This document shows positions 1 to 11,232 of a stretch of DNA of 64,000 nucleotides, one piece after another. How positions within the stretch are numbered: the first letter of the stretch is position 1; every line of letters begins with the position of its first letter. The notes under the pieces are model-generated. The model ran no database searches. It was not told the origin of the DNA and was given only the letters and a program-made list of their open reading frames with translations. Source of the stretch: Laburnicola sp. R22_1 (Eukaryota; Ascomycota; Dothideomycetes; Pleosporales; Didymosphaeriaceae). The position numbers were made by a program, and so were the translations under genes. The stretch lies in NCBI GenBank assembly GCA_014281115.1, contig JACONQ010000010.1:1736001-1800000 (forward strand), in the 5' to 3' direction.

Positions 1-1144
1 GAGCTCAACCGTGGCAGTCATGTATCCTGACAGGCCAACTTGTATAGAGACAATGAATACTAGTCCAACATGTCAAGCTCGTCCCTACCTTCTACACGCA
101 TACGTTCAATAGTACAACGACATGTCACAGTCCAAGCACACAAGTAGTCTCCATCAACTCCACAAGTCCCAGTCATCATCACCATCACCATCACCACAAG
201 CAGAAGACCACGACGTTTTTTTTATCATTTTCATTTCCTTTTATCTAGACTAAGCTACACACACACAATCCATCAATCCATCCAAAGCAAAGAAAGAAAC
301 CACTTGAATATCCTCCGAATCCTCCTGCATTCCAACTCGCAAAGACGAAGGATACAAGTATCGATCGAGCATGCCGAGAAGGTTCCATTGCAGTACTGTG
401 CATTGCACTTTTCATTCTGCGCCGCCACAGAGAGAAGAAACCAATCCGATCCGAAAGAAGAGAAGAGAAGAGAAGCCAGCGCGTGCGTACATGCATACAT
501 GCATGCATACGTGCGTGCTTGCCTTAAACCACGAATCCAAACCAAATAAAGAAAAGAGAGGAAAGAAACCGTCGAATTGGGGGGGGGGGGGGGAAGTCGT
601 ATGCTCGGAGCGTATAGTCTCCAGATTAATCGGTCGGTCGATATGCAAGTAAGGAAAAGAAAAAATTCGGGTCGAAGGCATCCGGCGAGTTAGAGCATGT
701 ATCTACATACGGTCGAGTAGTATGTACACACAGTGACTCTGCCGGCCGCCGAATCGAGGGAGTATTAAGGGCTGGAAATGGATGCATCCGTGTGCCGGCG
801 CCAGTAAAGCGGGGGCGGGATGGGGGTATCAAAGAAGAGGAGAGGATGCCTGGAAAATGCTGGTGGACGCCGGGAGATGCTGAAGCCGGGACGATGCTGA
901 TGCCGGAAATGCTGGGGGGGGATGGTGAGAGGGGCCCGAGTGAGGTGGGGTTGTCTCGCCGGATGCAGTTGGGGATGGTCGTGAGAGTGTTGGAGACGAG
1001 GGTGTGGGGTTGTGGGCGGGTTGGCGGGTGCTGCATCGGTGGTTGGGTGGTGGCGATTGGAGTCGGGTCTGTTTGAGAGGAGGGCGGTCGGATGAAGAGT
1101 CGATGTTGCACTGACCATGAATGATCCAATCAGAAGATGATTGT
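1..1144. other. Intergenic, no supported gene
   Basis: Downstream flank of the HMG-box gene. Several open frames exist on both strands but none shows a recognisable domain, a convincing start or a splice chain. The stretch holds simple-sequence tracts: CAT/CAC repeats near 175-200, alternating GCAT/ACGT around 490-520, a 15-bp G run, and a strongly G-rich plus strand from about 780 to 1080. Confidence 0.6.
579..593. repeat. Poly-G tract, 15 bp
   Basis: Uninterrupted run of 15 guanines. Homopolymers of this length are prone to slippage and to miscounting, so the true length is uncertain. Confidence 0.8.
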
Positions 1145-2278
1145 TTACATGATGTCCGTCAGGATATTTGGCAGGGTGACGTTTTCATTTGCTCCTGCAC
1201 GGAAAGCGAAGGCTTCATCACCGAAGATATCCATAGGCTCGTTCTCGTCCTCGAAGAGAAGGTCGAACTCGGTCTCAAGTAGTTCATGCCTAGCGAGCTC
1301 GGGGTCGTCAAGAACTCCGTCGGGCGAGGGCTGTTGCTGTTGGAGTACCGCATCCTGTACATCGTTGTGTACATCTTCGAAGTTGGTGAACAAGGTGTCC
1401 GCAATATTCGATGCGGTCGCCATGTCTTGCTCAGGCTCATGAGTTTCGAGATCATTGCCTTGAGAGATGTATGCACCCGACAGCAAAGTGGTGGAAGATG
1501 AAGCGAAGGAAGATGAAGCGACAGCAGCAGCCTGTGTCGCCTTTCGGGATTGGCGCTTCTTCTTCTGGCCTGGCTTGCGAGGGCTATACTTGTAGTCCGG
1601 GTATATGCGCTGGTGCTCTTCCTTCGCGTCCTTTGCGCGTGCTCGCCACATGTCTTTCTCCGCTCCAGAGAGATTCTTCCAGTGTTGAGAACAGAGAGTG
1701 GCTATAAGGAATTAGTATTGCAATGAAGAGAAGAGTACTAGTTGATAACAGAAGGGGATGCCGGGAAATTACTTACATATCTCCTGGACAGTGAGGTTCG
1801 GATGCAGCATCTTGAGCTCCTTGTGCCTCATGTCGCGGTACAGCATCCAACAGTTCATTGGGCGAGGTGGGTTCTTGCGGCCAACTGAAGCGGGCGGATC
1901 GTTGGTTGCGAGCTGCTGGGAAGCGTCTGAGGCGGAAAGAGAGGATCCGAAAGCGGCCGCGAAAATGTTGTCGCGTGGATCTTTCTCTGGTGCGAGCCGG
2001 ATGAGTGTATTGTGACCGTCACCTGTAGTGGAGACATCGACGGTACTATCAAGCTCATGACCCAGCTGATAAGCGAAATACTCTGCTGCCATCGCGCTGC
2101 CGAAGGTCTTTTCGGTTGGACCCTCGTACATGATAGGTGCGCTCGCGGCACCGCCGGACAGAGAGTTCTTGCAGTGCTTGAGAGTGGCTTCGAAAGTGTC
2201 CATGGACATTTGGTCACCAGGTGTGACGTGAGGGAGCTGCATGCGATCCGGCAGCTGAGAGGTCATGGTGGAGTTCAT
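1145..2278 (-). CDS. HMG-box (MATA_HMG) transcription factor, MAT1-2-1-like
   Basis: Two exons, 2278-1777 and 1701-1145, give 352 aa. The HMG box spans about residues 137-208: [10 protein letters not shown] at its start, then the helix with [14 protein letters not shown], and a basic end [13 protein letters not shown]. The 75-nt intron (GTAAGT donor, TACTAAT branch, TAG acceptor) splits a serine codon inside the box after its first base. That phase and position is the conserved intron of MAT1-2-1 mating-type genes (known of the family), and the PRK..KKRR-like tail is also typical. Residues 1-130 and the Gln/Glu-rich C-terminus are not recognisable. The start ATG at 2278 follows an in-frame open stretch that runs to 2455, but upstream residues look non-coding. 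The usual MAT neighbours (SLA2, APN2) are not in the window, so it may be the MAT gene at a rearranged locus or a non-mating paralogue. Confidence 0.8.
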
Positions 2279-3413
2279 TGCTATGCGCAATTCAGAAGGT
2301 TGAAGGTATAGTTGTGTGAGGAGAGAGCTTGAAAAAGTAAATTGCAGACGAAGGTGGGGTGTGTGGGTTAAGTAAGAGAAGTCGAGGGGAGCGCGCGCAA
2401 CTTTTGGAGGCGGGGGCAGCGCCAAGACTTGCCCTAGAGGAGGAATCAGTCGCATTCACCGCTGGTCCGTGCATTCATCGCTGCCTAAAAAATCCCTCAC
2501 TTACTTACACAGCCCGGTTCTCGGTGGAGGCACCGTTTGCGGGGCCCACTTTTACGCAATTTTTTTCTTTGCTTTGATCGGCACTCACCTTGGGGCCTGT
2601 GCGCATTCCAATCCTGCAATTCTGGGTACTACCGGACCCTTTTCACCGAAAGACGACCGCCAGCAGCCTTTCAGGCTTGAGAACTTTCCCAAGCTTTGTA
2701 TATAAGGAGTATAGAATGGTGCTCGTTCTCTGGGCGAAATTTGGATATAAGACACTTTAAAGTCAGAGCGAAAAGAACGAGTGAGACATAGAATACGGCA
2801 TTACTTACACGACGCCCTTTGGTATTGAAACCAAATATTAGGTACAGTACGATGATGTTTAACCTTGTGGCATGTTACTTCACCACAATTGTAGGAACTG
2901 TAGATGTCGAGGTCTTCTCTTGAGTATGTTCAACAAAAACTCGGGTAATGAAGGGACCTGGGGAGCGCAATCATTAAAAGATACACGCCGAGACGGAAGC
3001 GGCCGAGAACTTCTTTGTTGCTGTAGTTTCGCCTTCAAGAATGAGCTGCCTAGTAGCCACTCAAGCGGACAAAATGGGGCTCATCGGGACCCTAGTGGCT
3101 TTGTTTCACTTTGAAGAAAAACAAAGAAATTAGTGCAGCGCCATATAAGGGCAGTGGCTGCTAGCCATAGTTTATGCAGAGGAAAAGCATTCAAGACAGG
3201 GATATCGACCAACTTCTGGAATGCACGAGGCGTCAATAGTGCGCCAAGTTAAGCCTGTTGACCACGCAAAGAATACACAGTTCCAACATATCATATGTTC
3301 GATACCGTTTAAATCGTAGGTTCACTGTGTATAATTCACGTTATTTGCCAGATGACTTTCAAGTCGATGAGGTTGAAAGAGTGTTCTTACATAAGCCGCG
3401 CTATACCAAACTA
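2279..3413. other. Intergenic between HMG-box gene and first transposon
   Basis: Presumed promoter of the HMG-box gene followed by sequence with no supported gene. The short open frames show no domain. The flank ends in the TA dinucleotide (3414-3415) used as target by the first pogo-type element. Confidence 0.55.
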
Positions 3414-3415
3414 TA

Positions 3416-3457
3416 CCGTGGGTCACCACCTCGTGCACGGCCCCACCTCGTGCACGG
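3416..3457 (+). repeat. Left terminal inverted repeat, element 1
   Basis: Starts CCGTGGGTCACCACCTCG and contains the motif CACCTCGTGCACGG twice with a 17-bp period. It matches the reverse complement of 5507-5548 apart from C/G differences in the two copies of the motif. Confidence 0.93.
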
Positions 3458-3504
3458 CCAACACCAAATCTCCCGCACTTTCAGAATCGCTTTACACCAC
3501 CAAT

Positions 3505-5400
3505 ATACACCCAATAGAGGCTGCCCTAGAGTCGTTAAAATCGCTGAAGCTTTGAGAGAAGCCTAATTATACTCAGACTGCGAAAAAGTACGGTATTGAT
3601 CGAACGTTGCTGTCGAAGCGTCACCGCGGGGTTATCGGCAGCTATGCGGAGAAAGTCGATAATATGCGCCTTCTCAACTCTACACAGGAAACTGAGCTCG
3701 TACAATATATTGATAAGCTCTGTGTACGAGGGCTACCACCTACAAGGGAGATGATACGGAATTTCGCAGCAGAAATAGCAGGAAAAGAGCTAGGAAAAAA
3801 CTGGGTTGATCGCTTTATTGCGCGGCATCACATTGAGCTTGTATCTCAATAGGCATCCGGCATCGATTCCACACGCCACAGAGCTAACTCTGCCTTCAAA
3901 TACGCCCTATATTTTAAGCTCCTAGACCAGAAGATAACTCAGTACGATATCGAGGCTCGCAATATCTACAATATGGATAAGAAGGGCTTCTTAATTAGTG
4001 TGCTGTCAAAAATAAAGCGCGTGTTCTCCCGCCATCGATATAATCACGGAGGCGTGAAACAAGCACTCTAGGACGGCAACAGAGAGTGGATAACTACGAT
4101 AGCCTGTATTTGCGCCAACAGCAGCTATCTCACACCTGCGCTGAATTATTAGGCTGTTTCTGGCAAGATACAAAACTCATAACTTTAAGATTTCGACCCT
4201 GCAGAGCACAAAACCTTCTTCGCCTTATCGCCCAGTAGATAGACTAACAACAAGCTAGGGCTCGCATGGCTTGAACAGGTGTTCAATCGCGAAACAAAAG
4301 CAAAGGCAAGACAATCATATCGTCTACTTATCCTTAACAGCTATGGCTCACATATATCGATAGAGTTTATTAAGTTTTGCGACGACAATCGGATTCTTCT
4401 GGCCATCTATCCTCCCTACGCTACCCACACCTTGCAGCCGCTCAACGTCTGCCTTTTTAAGCCTCTATCAACTGCCTACTTAAACGAGCTCTCCAAGTTC
4501 ATATATAGCTGCCAGGGCATCTCCGCGATTACAAAAAGAGACTTCTTTCGCTTGTTCTATAAGGCCTGGCATACAACGTTTAAGGAAAAGACGATCTTAA
4601 CGGCTTTTCAAGTCACAGGGCTTTCGCCGTTAGACCTAGAGGCTATACTTAAGAAGTTTAAAATAGAGGAGACTAAGAGGCCCTCATCAAGCGATAGTAC
4701 TACTTCCGTACTCAGCGCTTCAGATTGGAGAAAGATTGAGCGATTACTGCGCCAGGTAGTGGAGGATATCTACGATCGACGCTCCCAACAGCTAAGCCAG
4801 ACGATTCACGTGATGGCTGTACAAAAACAGCTCCTCCAGCATGAAAACGAGCGACTTAGAGGGGCCTTTGTCAATAAGAAGAAGCGCTGTTAACGTGGCA
4901 GGCCTCTATTACTTAAGGCACCGCAGGAGTATAATAGTGGAGCTATATTCTGGTCGCCATCTAAAGTTAAGGACGCCCGCAATCGCCAAGCACAAAAGGA
5001 TGCTAACAAGCAGCTACTATAACAATAGAAGTCTAAGGAGATCAAGCGTAGGGAGTAGCAGAAGCAGGAGAAGGCTACTATGCTTGAAGAGAGGCAGCGC
5101 ATGAGAGAGGTGGCCAAAGAAATACGCCTTTAAGAACAGCGCGAGAAGGCCGTGCAGCGCGAAGAAGCTAGGATCGCGCGCGAAGCCAAAAAGCAACTCC
5201 AACAAGATATACAATTCTCCAAAAAGGGTAATAGACGCCGTCAAAGGCCTTTGCACCACCTCCTCAAGTCGCTAAGGAGACAGAGGATGTTGGTGTGGAT
5301 ATATCATCTGTAGTTGATGTGGTACCTACACCCGGCCCTGCCACGCGTACCCGCAAAGTACGCCTCCCACAGAGGTATCGCACGTAGTTTATCGTTACCA
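3505..5400 (+). pseudogene. Pogo-type transposase, copy 1, inactivated
   Basis: The frame aligned with copies 2 and 3 begins at 3505, where their ATG is ATA here. N-terminal psq-like helix-turn-helix, then a CENP-B/Tc5-type HTH (about 3660-3850), then a DDE_1 catalytic domain and a basic Lys/Glu/Arg-rich tail. There are at least a dozen in-frame stops (for example 3850, 4069, 4150). The first acidic motif survives as NMDKKGF near 3971, but the second reads LILNSYGSH where copies 2 and 3 read LILDGHGSH, so three transitions change D, G and H. The third reads LQPLNV instead of LQPLDV. All of this fits G:C to A:T decay. Confidence 0.9.
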
Positions 5401-5506
5401 ATCAATCAAATAGGTCCTTAAAAGCCCTCCACTAAAAAATCTCGCGATAATACAATATATATGCGACTCTACAGCTGCAAAAGCTGTGGGTGTGGGCATC
5501 TGGAAA

Positions 5507-5548
5507 CCGTGCACCAGGTGGGGCCGTGCACCAGGTGGTGACCCACGG
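5507..5548 (-). repeat. Right terminal inverted repeat, element 1
   Basis: Inverse partner of 3416-3457, ending in GGTGACCCACGG, followed by the TA duplication at 5549-5550. Confidence 0.93.
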
Positions 5549-5557
5549 TAGTACCTA

Positions 5558-5609
5558 ACGTGTCTGTGCGCGTGCCGAGCCACTTCGCGTGACGAGCCAC
5601 CCAACACCA
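5558..5609 (+). repeat. Terminal inverted repeat (left), element 2
   Basis: Starts ACGTGTCTGTGCGCGTGC and carries the motif CGCGTG(C/A)CGAGCCAC twice with a 17-bp period, as in the other two elements but with a different sequence. Confidence 0.92.
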
Positions 5610-5699
5610 TAACAGCTTATGCAAAAATGAAGCTATAGAGCCACCCACAATTAATATTATTACAGGATTTTCTAGAGGGGCACTAAATAGATCCTTGCG

Positions 5700-7570
5700 A
5701 TTAATTTGCACTATTTATATCTGTCTGGAAGCTTGACGTTGCGGCCGCGACGTGTAGAGACGGTTGGGGCAGCAGATGCGCCCTCTGAGGACTCCTCAAC
5801 ATCTGAAGCATCAACAACACGTTTCTGACGTTTTCTGCTCTGTAGAGATGGCTAAGAGGCCTTCCTCTTACCCTTTTTAGATAACTGTAGAGCTTTTTTT
5901 GCGTCGCGGGCAGACTTCTGGGCAGCGCGCTAAGCTGCCTTTTTAGCTCTCTCCTTCTCTCTTGCCTCCTTCGCTGCCTCTCGCGCAGCACGCTTTTCCT
6001 GCTGGATTTTCTCCTTGTATAGTCTAGCTGCCTTCTTTAGCTCTGCTGTCTCTGCTTTTTGAAGCTGCTGCTCCTTATCCTCCTGCTCCTTGATAGATTG
6101 ACGGACACGTGCCTCTCTCACCTTCCTAGGTGACCAGAACACTAACCCACTGTGATACTCCTTGCGCTGTTAGAGATCTAGAGCTTTGCCCTTCTTCTTA
6201 CGCTTCTGCTTTGTAGATAGTGCCTCCCTAAGCCCATTAATATTGTGGTGGAGTAGCTTATTTTGAACAGATAGATAGTGGAGCGATTGACGAAGCTTCT
6301 ACGTATCCTTACTACTCTAATCCTTAACTGCAGAGCGTACGAGCCTATCCACCTTTCTCTAATCATGATCGCTCAGTAGGGATGAGGAGCTTTCTCTTGA
6401 TTCTTGAGATCTAGTGAATCTATCGAGGATTGGATTAGGATCAGGTGGTGATATGCCTGTTGCTCTAAAAGAGCTAAGGATTGTTAATTCCTTAAAGGAG
6501 GCCTGCCATACCTTCCAGAATAGTGGGAAGAAATTGCCCTTCTTAATAGAAACTAGGCCTTGGCCTGCGTTGAGGTATTTCGAGAGCTCGGCTGAGTAGG
6601 CAGTTGATAGAGGCTTGAACATTGCAACGTTAAGTGGCTGAAGCGTATGAGTTAAATGAGGAGGCAGGATAGCAAGCAGGATCCTATGCTTATCACAGTA
6701 GTCGATAAAATCCATTGTAATATGGGATCCATGGCCGTCTAGGATTAGGAGCTAATATGCTCGTTGAGTCTTCTCTTTTGTACAGCGATCGAATACCTGT
6801 TCAAGCCAGGCAAGACTAATATCGTTGTTCGTCCAGTCAGAGGGTGATGAGGTGATAAAGACTTCATATTCTCCTGCCTTGATGTCTTCTACCCAGGCTG
6901 ATTGGATGCCTTTGTTGGCAGCCTCATAGATTAGGCTAGGAGGTAGAGCAGATCCATCGGCGCATATACATGCTAGGAGCGTGATCCACGCGCGGTTTCT
7001 ATCCTGGAGTGATGCCCTAACCTCCTTCTTCTCCCATATTCGTTGGCTAAATATTCTCTTTGATCTGCCAATAACACCAATCATAAAGCCTTTCTCATCC
7101 ATATTGTAGGTATGACAAGGATCTATTTGATATTAATTAATCTTGTCATGTAGGAGCTAAAAGTAGAGGCGATATTTATCCCCTAAATTAGCTTTGTGGC
7201 GATTGCTGTTCATACTAACTGTCTATTGCGAGATAAGATAAATGCTGTGTCGGTTGATAAAGCGGGTAACCCAGCTCTCGCTGACTGCCTCCTTAGCTAC
7301 TGTAGAGGCGAAATTTCGTACCATCTCCCTAGTAGGTGGTATATGTCTCTCTGTGAGTCCTTTAATATATTTTACAAGCTCCTGCTCTTGCTGTGGGTTG
7401 AGTTTCTGCTAGTTGATGTTCTTGGCTTCATTTGGTGCCTAAACGCGCTTGTGTCTTTGGGATAACGTAGTTCGATCTACACCGTAGGTGGCAGCAATAT
7501 TTCTGTACGAAAATGATTCCCCTGGATTTAAAGATTCAATAGCTGCAATCGCATCCTTGATTGCCCCCAT
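5700..7570 (-). pseudogene. Pogo-type transposase, copy 2, inactivated
   Basis: ATG at 7570 opens a psq-like HTH containing the segment YGVDRTTLSQRHK, followed by a CENP-B/Tc5 HTH and a DDE_1 domain. The first and second acidic motifs are intact (NMDEKGF near 7100; LILDGHGSH near 6740), but the third reads LQPLNV (near 6630) instead of LQPLDV. In-frame stops occur near 7439, 7205, 7130 and 6752, among others, and the Lys/Glu/Ala-rich tail (6140-5930) is interrupted too. Not capable of encoding a full transposase. Confidence 0.9.
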
Positions 7571-7617
7571 ATTGGTGGAGTTATGACGCGTCAAATTCAG
7601 GCGATTATTTAGCGTTT

Positions 7618-7669
7618 TGGTGTTGGGTGGATCGGCACGCGAAGTGGCTCGGCACGCGCACAGACACGT
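7618..7669 (-). repeat. Terminal inverted repeat (right), element 2
   Basis: Inverse partner of 5558-5609 with two mismatches, followed by TA at 7670-7671. Confidence 0.92.
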
Positions 7670-7838
7670 TATAGGTAACTCGCTCGCAGACATGCATTCC
7701 TCAAGGCCACCAATCTCTCCCTTCCCATCCTTATTAAACTCGCCTCCTTCGGATATCATCGACGTCGCATGCTCACCGCAAGCCCCAAAAGAACCAATGC
7801 CAATGAGAGCTAGCATAGATACGTGCCTCCCTGCGGCG

Positions 7839-9331
7839 CTAAAGGATGGTGATCGACAGATTCTCCTTCGTAGGGGCTATGGACAGTTCTTCCTCCGTCC
7901 AGTTGTCGAACAGATCAGAAGACTTTCCTTTTAAGCTCTCTGGTTGACCAGGAAGTTCCTCTGAAGATGTCGACTGTCGCAGGCTCAACATATGGAATTT
8001 GTCGTCGCCATTGGGATACCTATACTCTTCGCTGCCTGTATAGACCCCTAGGAAATATTTGTTTGGATTCAAAATACACTGTTTGCATTGGCACTTACCA
8101 ATCTGATTATTCACCCACGGCAAAATGGGGTTAGGGACCTCGAAATCGGGATCAAAGTTGCCAGGGATCCGTACAGGAGTCTTGAGGGACTCGTTACTGG
8201 GATACATCTTACACAATTAGCGGAAAGCTCTCAAGGCGCTTAAGCGACATACCGGCTGTACCACACTCTGGCGACCGTCCAGAGACACATATGTAGACGG
8301 GCGTCCAATCTGAATGCTCTAATCTCCATCAATAACAGCATAATGTAAGTATGAAGCGTTCAACGTACCTTCTGGTCAAACATAGCTAGTGCGGCAGCTA
8401 TCTCTGTTTGATCACCTGATGCCTTTTACATCGGTTAGCGAAAGTGTTTTACATGCCAACAAACGACACCTTACCAGAGCAACCGCTTTGGCTAGTTTCC
8501 TCTGCCTCTCCGTATGCCTTTGGATGATTGCTAGACCTGCTGCAAGTATAAGCTGCTCAGATGTGGTGGGGTCCGCCACTCGTCGATTGTCGCCTGAGTA
8601 AATTCTCTCGGCAACCGGAACCTCGAATCCAGGACACTCTTTGTAAAAGAATTGTTGCCAGGCCTTCAAGCCGCTCTTGAACCCCCCCGGATTCATGTTC
8701 ATGCGTGCCATCAGAGAGACCTCAGGACCAGCAAGGTTTCCTGGTACGCCTGGCTTCCCAGGGGTGATCACGTCCGACAAGGTCATAAACGCCTGCCCAT
8801 AGTGCGTAGAGAAGATCTCCGCATGTGTGCAGCTAGGCGGCTGGGGTACCCAGTAATGATGCGGCAACATCGAGGCGGCTTCACGTACCTCGTCCAGCAA
8901 ATGGAACCAGACAGCTTGCATGTCCGCGGTATCAGCGGATACAAAGTCGGCAAAGTAGTCAAGGAGGTTGGCAAAGCAATTCCAGAAGGTGGCTAGGAAA
9001 TCCGGATCGCATTGTTTGAAGTTCGCAAACACTGGTCAAATAAGCGGATGAACTCAGATGGTAGACTGTATGATTACGTACCTGCAGCGGCACCCTGAGT
9101 GTGCACCTCGAGGCGGCCCATACCGGGATGATCACAGAGACCCTTGATGCTGGTATATACAGTCTCAAAATCCAACTCGTTGTCGCCTTGAATGTACTTC
9201 ATGGTGACTGGGGGATCCTCTTCCCAGTCCACGACCAGTATCACCGGCGGCTTCATTGGCTTGGAGGGCAAGGATTCCTCGGGCGGGCTCGTAAGAGGGT
9301 GCGATCGCGCCTCGGGTTGAGACGAAGCCAT
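7839..9331 (-). CDS. Unrecognised conserved-looking protein, 431 aa
   Basis: Five exons close in frame: 9331-9082, 9031-8475, 8422-8369, 8318-8253 and 8207-7839. All introns have GT donors and AG acceptors, with CTAAC/CTAAT branch sites in two of them. I do not recognise the family. Visible features are an N-terminal Pro/Glu-rich stretch, a central mostly helical region with many Trp and Phe residues (about residues 85-250), a CxCxxC cluster (KCQCKQC) near residue 340, and an acidic Ser/Glu-rich C-terminus. There is no signal peptide or membrane segment. The gene ends only 169 bp from the second transposon. The many well-formed introns argue that it is a real gene. Confidence 0.75.
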
Positions 9332-9573
9332 AGCGACAAACTGCACCGAGTTGATGCCTCGCGGTCAGAGCAGGCAGAATAAAAGGAGCCTGAATAGGCC
9401 GCGGCGGTAGGTTGAAGCAGATACCAGGCGGGGTGTGTTTACGTCACGTCGAGAAAACGCGGTGGGAAACAATTGAGACAGGCCGCTAACGCCAAGAGCG
9501 CACGTGGCTCAGAGACTACCTAGGTAGGCAGGCAACAAGTGTGGTCAAGGGAAATAAAATTGTTCGTTCACTT

Positions 9574-11232
9574 TCAGAGATACCGTGACCTTAGTTGACT
9601 AAGCGTGCTCATCCGCCCATGCTGTATGTTGCTCAACAATGCCTCCTCAAGAGCCGATTGACTTATACTCGTATCTGAACGCATCAATTAGCATGCAGTC
9701 ATTCGCCGAAGCCTGTTTTTCCTAGTAGTCCCTCATAGACGTGATTCACATTCGCTAATGCCGCAAACCAGCTTGTCAGGGAATGACAACACCTTCCTAG
9801 CAAGAAAATTACTCATCACGTACCATCGATATCGCTGAAGCTACTCCCCATGCTCGGCGTCCCTTCACTACCTTCCTTTCTTCCCTTAACTCCTACTCGA
9901 CGAGGGCTGAGTCTTGCTAGTTCAGCGCGGTGGTTGGGACTGAGCGGGCCACTTGGGCTTCGAGGGCCAGGATGCGGTACGGAGCTGGTGGAGCTCGCTA
10001 TGGATGAGCTTGTCTCTGTCCCCTGTGCTGTTTGTGCCAGGTTGGAGTCCGCCACAGGGGATTTGGCGTCATGAGGGGTTCTAGACGATGTAGCTTGTCG
10101 GACTTTCGGTGCGGGACTGGCGCGCTTCGCCCCACTGATGTTACTGTTCAATTGCTTTTGTCTGATCGTGTGTGCGAATGGCAAAACCGTCTCTGTAGCG
10201 AAAGGCTCGTCAGTATCATCAACTTCTTCGTCGTAAGTCGCAAGTTCCTTATCACGCTGTGATCGAAATCGCGGGGGCCTCTTGAACAATTGACTGCGTG
10301 TTGTGAGATTGCCACTGTCGGAATTGGATAGCGAGGAGCTACTAGTTGATGACCCCGGGCCGGCAGGGGAATCGGTATCCAGAGTGCCCAAAGGTTCATT
10401 TGCTGAAGAGAATCCCAAAGCTAGGTTGTCCGCCTTCTCTACGTCCTGCTTTGGACGAGAACGAAGAGTTGAGTTTCTGATCGAACCATGTTGGCCCAAG
10501 GCTCTAGACTGCGTGATGGTGTTGGTGGAAGGGGTCCGAGAAAGGGGGGGTGGTGCTGAGCAGTGTTAGTTACACAGCACACCATCTCTGCAAAGAAACG
10601 TCGAACCGGGTGGGCTTGACTCCCCTCGCGCTATGGGGCTGTCTTTCTGCCGCGCAGGAAGTGTAGAAGGTGCTCTTGATCCTGTTCCCGGTGTCACAAC
10701 GACCACACTAGTTTGTGTTTTGAACATACCTCCTGATCCGCTGCCGGCCCTCTTCATCGCTGCTCCACCCACCGCAGTAGCGTTGCTGTCCACGCTAGAC
10801 GCAGCGGGCGCAGTCTGCCCCCCAACCTTCTTCATCTGAGTACGCACATGATCCAGATGTCGCTCGTATAGCCATGCTGCTTGTTGCAAGAGAAATGCCG
10901 GAGGAACTTTAAAATCATTTGCACTTTCCCGTTAGTCGTTATATCGGTGGCAATGAGAAAACCTACAGCTTGACCCCTGTGTGCTGGTTAGCATGTTCCA
11001 GCATGGCTTGGTGGCATGCACAGCGAGTAACTTACAATCTAAATCCTTGGTCTTCGAAGATCTGGAAACAATTCTCCAAAGCTCTTTGTCCTTCAAGGCA
11101 TCCCAAGTTGCCTAGAGAACTGTTGGTAAGCATGCTAGTCTGTGATCCACGACCACGTACCTGTTGCGGGTCGACAAATTCCCCGCGCGAGAAAGGCAGC
11201 CGAACGAGCGCAGTAAACTGAATGGGTGACAT
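9574..11232 (-). CDS. ATG29: Autophagy-related protein 29
   Basis: Six exons, 11232-11161, 11111-11036, 10976-10967, 10923-10607, 10555-9824 and 9674-9574, give 435 aa. ATG29 is part of the Atg17-Atg29-Atg31 scaffold that organises the phagophore assembly site (known of the family). The N-terminus carries the family core: VRLPFSRGEFVDP near residue 9, WDALKDKELWRIVSRS, and FLLQQAAWLYERHL after that. The C-terminus ends with MGSSFSDID and then QSALEEALL and RSRYL, also characteristic. The middle is long, Ser/Pro/Thr-rich and presumably disordered. Exon 3 is only 10 nt, but it is required to join the WD..WVKLANDF segment in frame. The intron 10606-10556 uses a weak donor (GTTCGA) and is the least certain junction. 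Confidence 0.93.

Larger units (their letters stand above)
3416..5548 (+). mobile_element. Pogo/Fot1-type Tc1-mariner element, copy 1 (decayed)
   Basis: A 2133-bp element bounded by 42-bp inverted repeats and a TA target duplication (3414-3415 and 5549-5550), the target used by all Tc1/mariner transposons. It carries one transposase gene in plus orientation, broken by many stops. Length and layout fit the fungal Fot1/pogo group. It is related to copy 3 (47246-49380), with which it shares transposase sequence, but its terminal repeats are different. Confidence 0.93.
5558..7669 (-). mobile_element. Pogo/Fot1-type Tc1-mariner element, copy 2 (decayed)
   Basis: A 2112-bp element with 52-bp inverted repeats (50 of 52 positions match) and a TA duplication at 5556-5557 and 7670-7671. 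Its transposase reads on the minus strand and is a different subfamily from copies 1 and 3. It begins 9 bp after the end of element 1, so one of the two inserted beside or into the flank of the other. Confidence 0.93.

Noticed and set aside
626..1129. Minus-strand frame of 167 codons, Pro/Thr/His-rich
   Set aside because: Composition follows the G-rich plus strand; no domain, no splice signals and an overlapping frame of equal quality.
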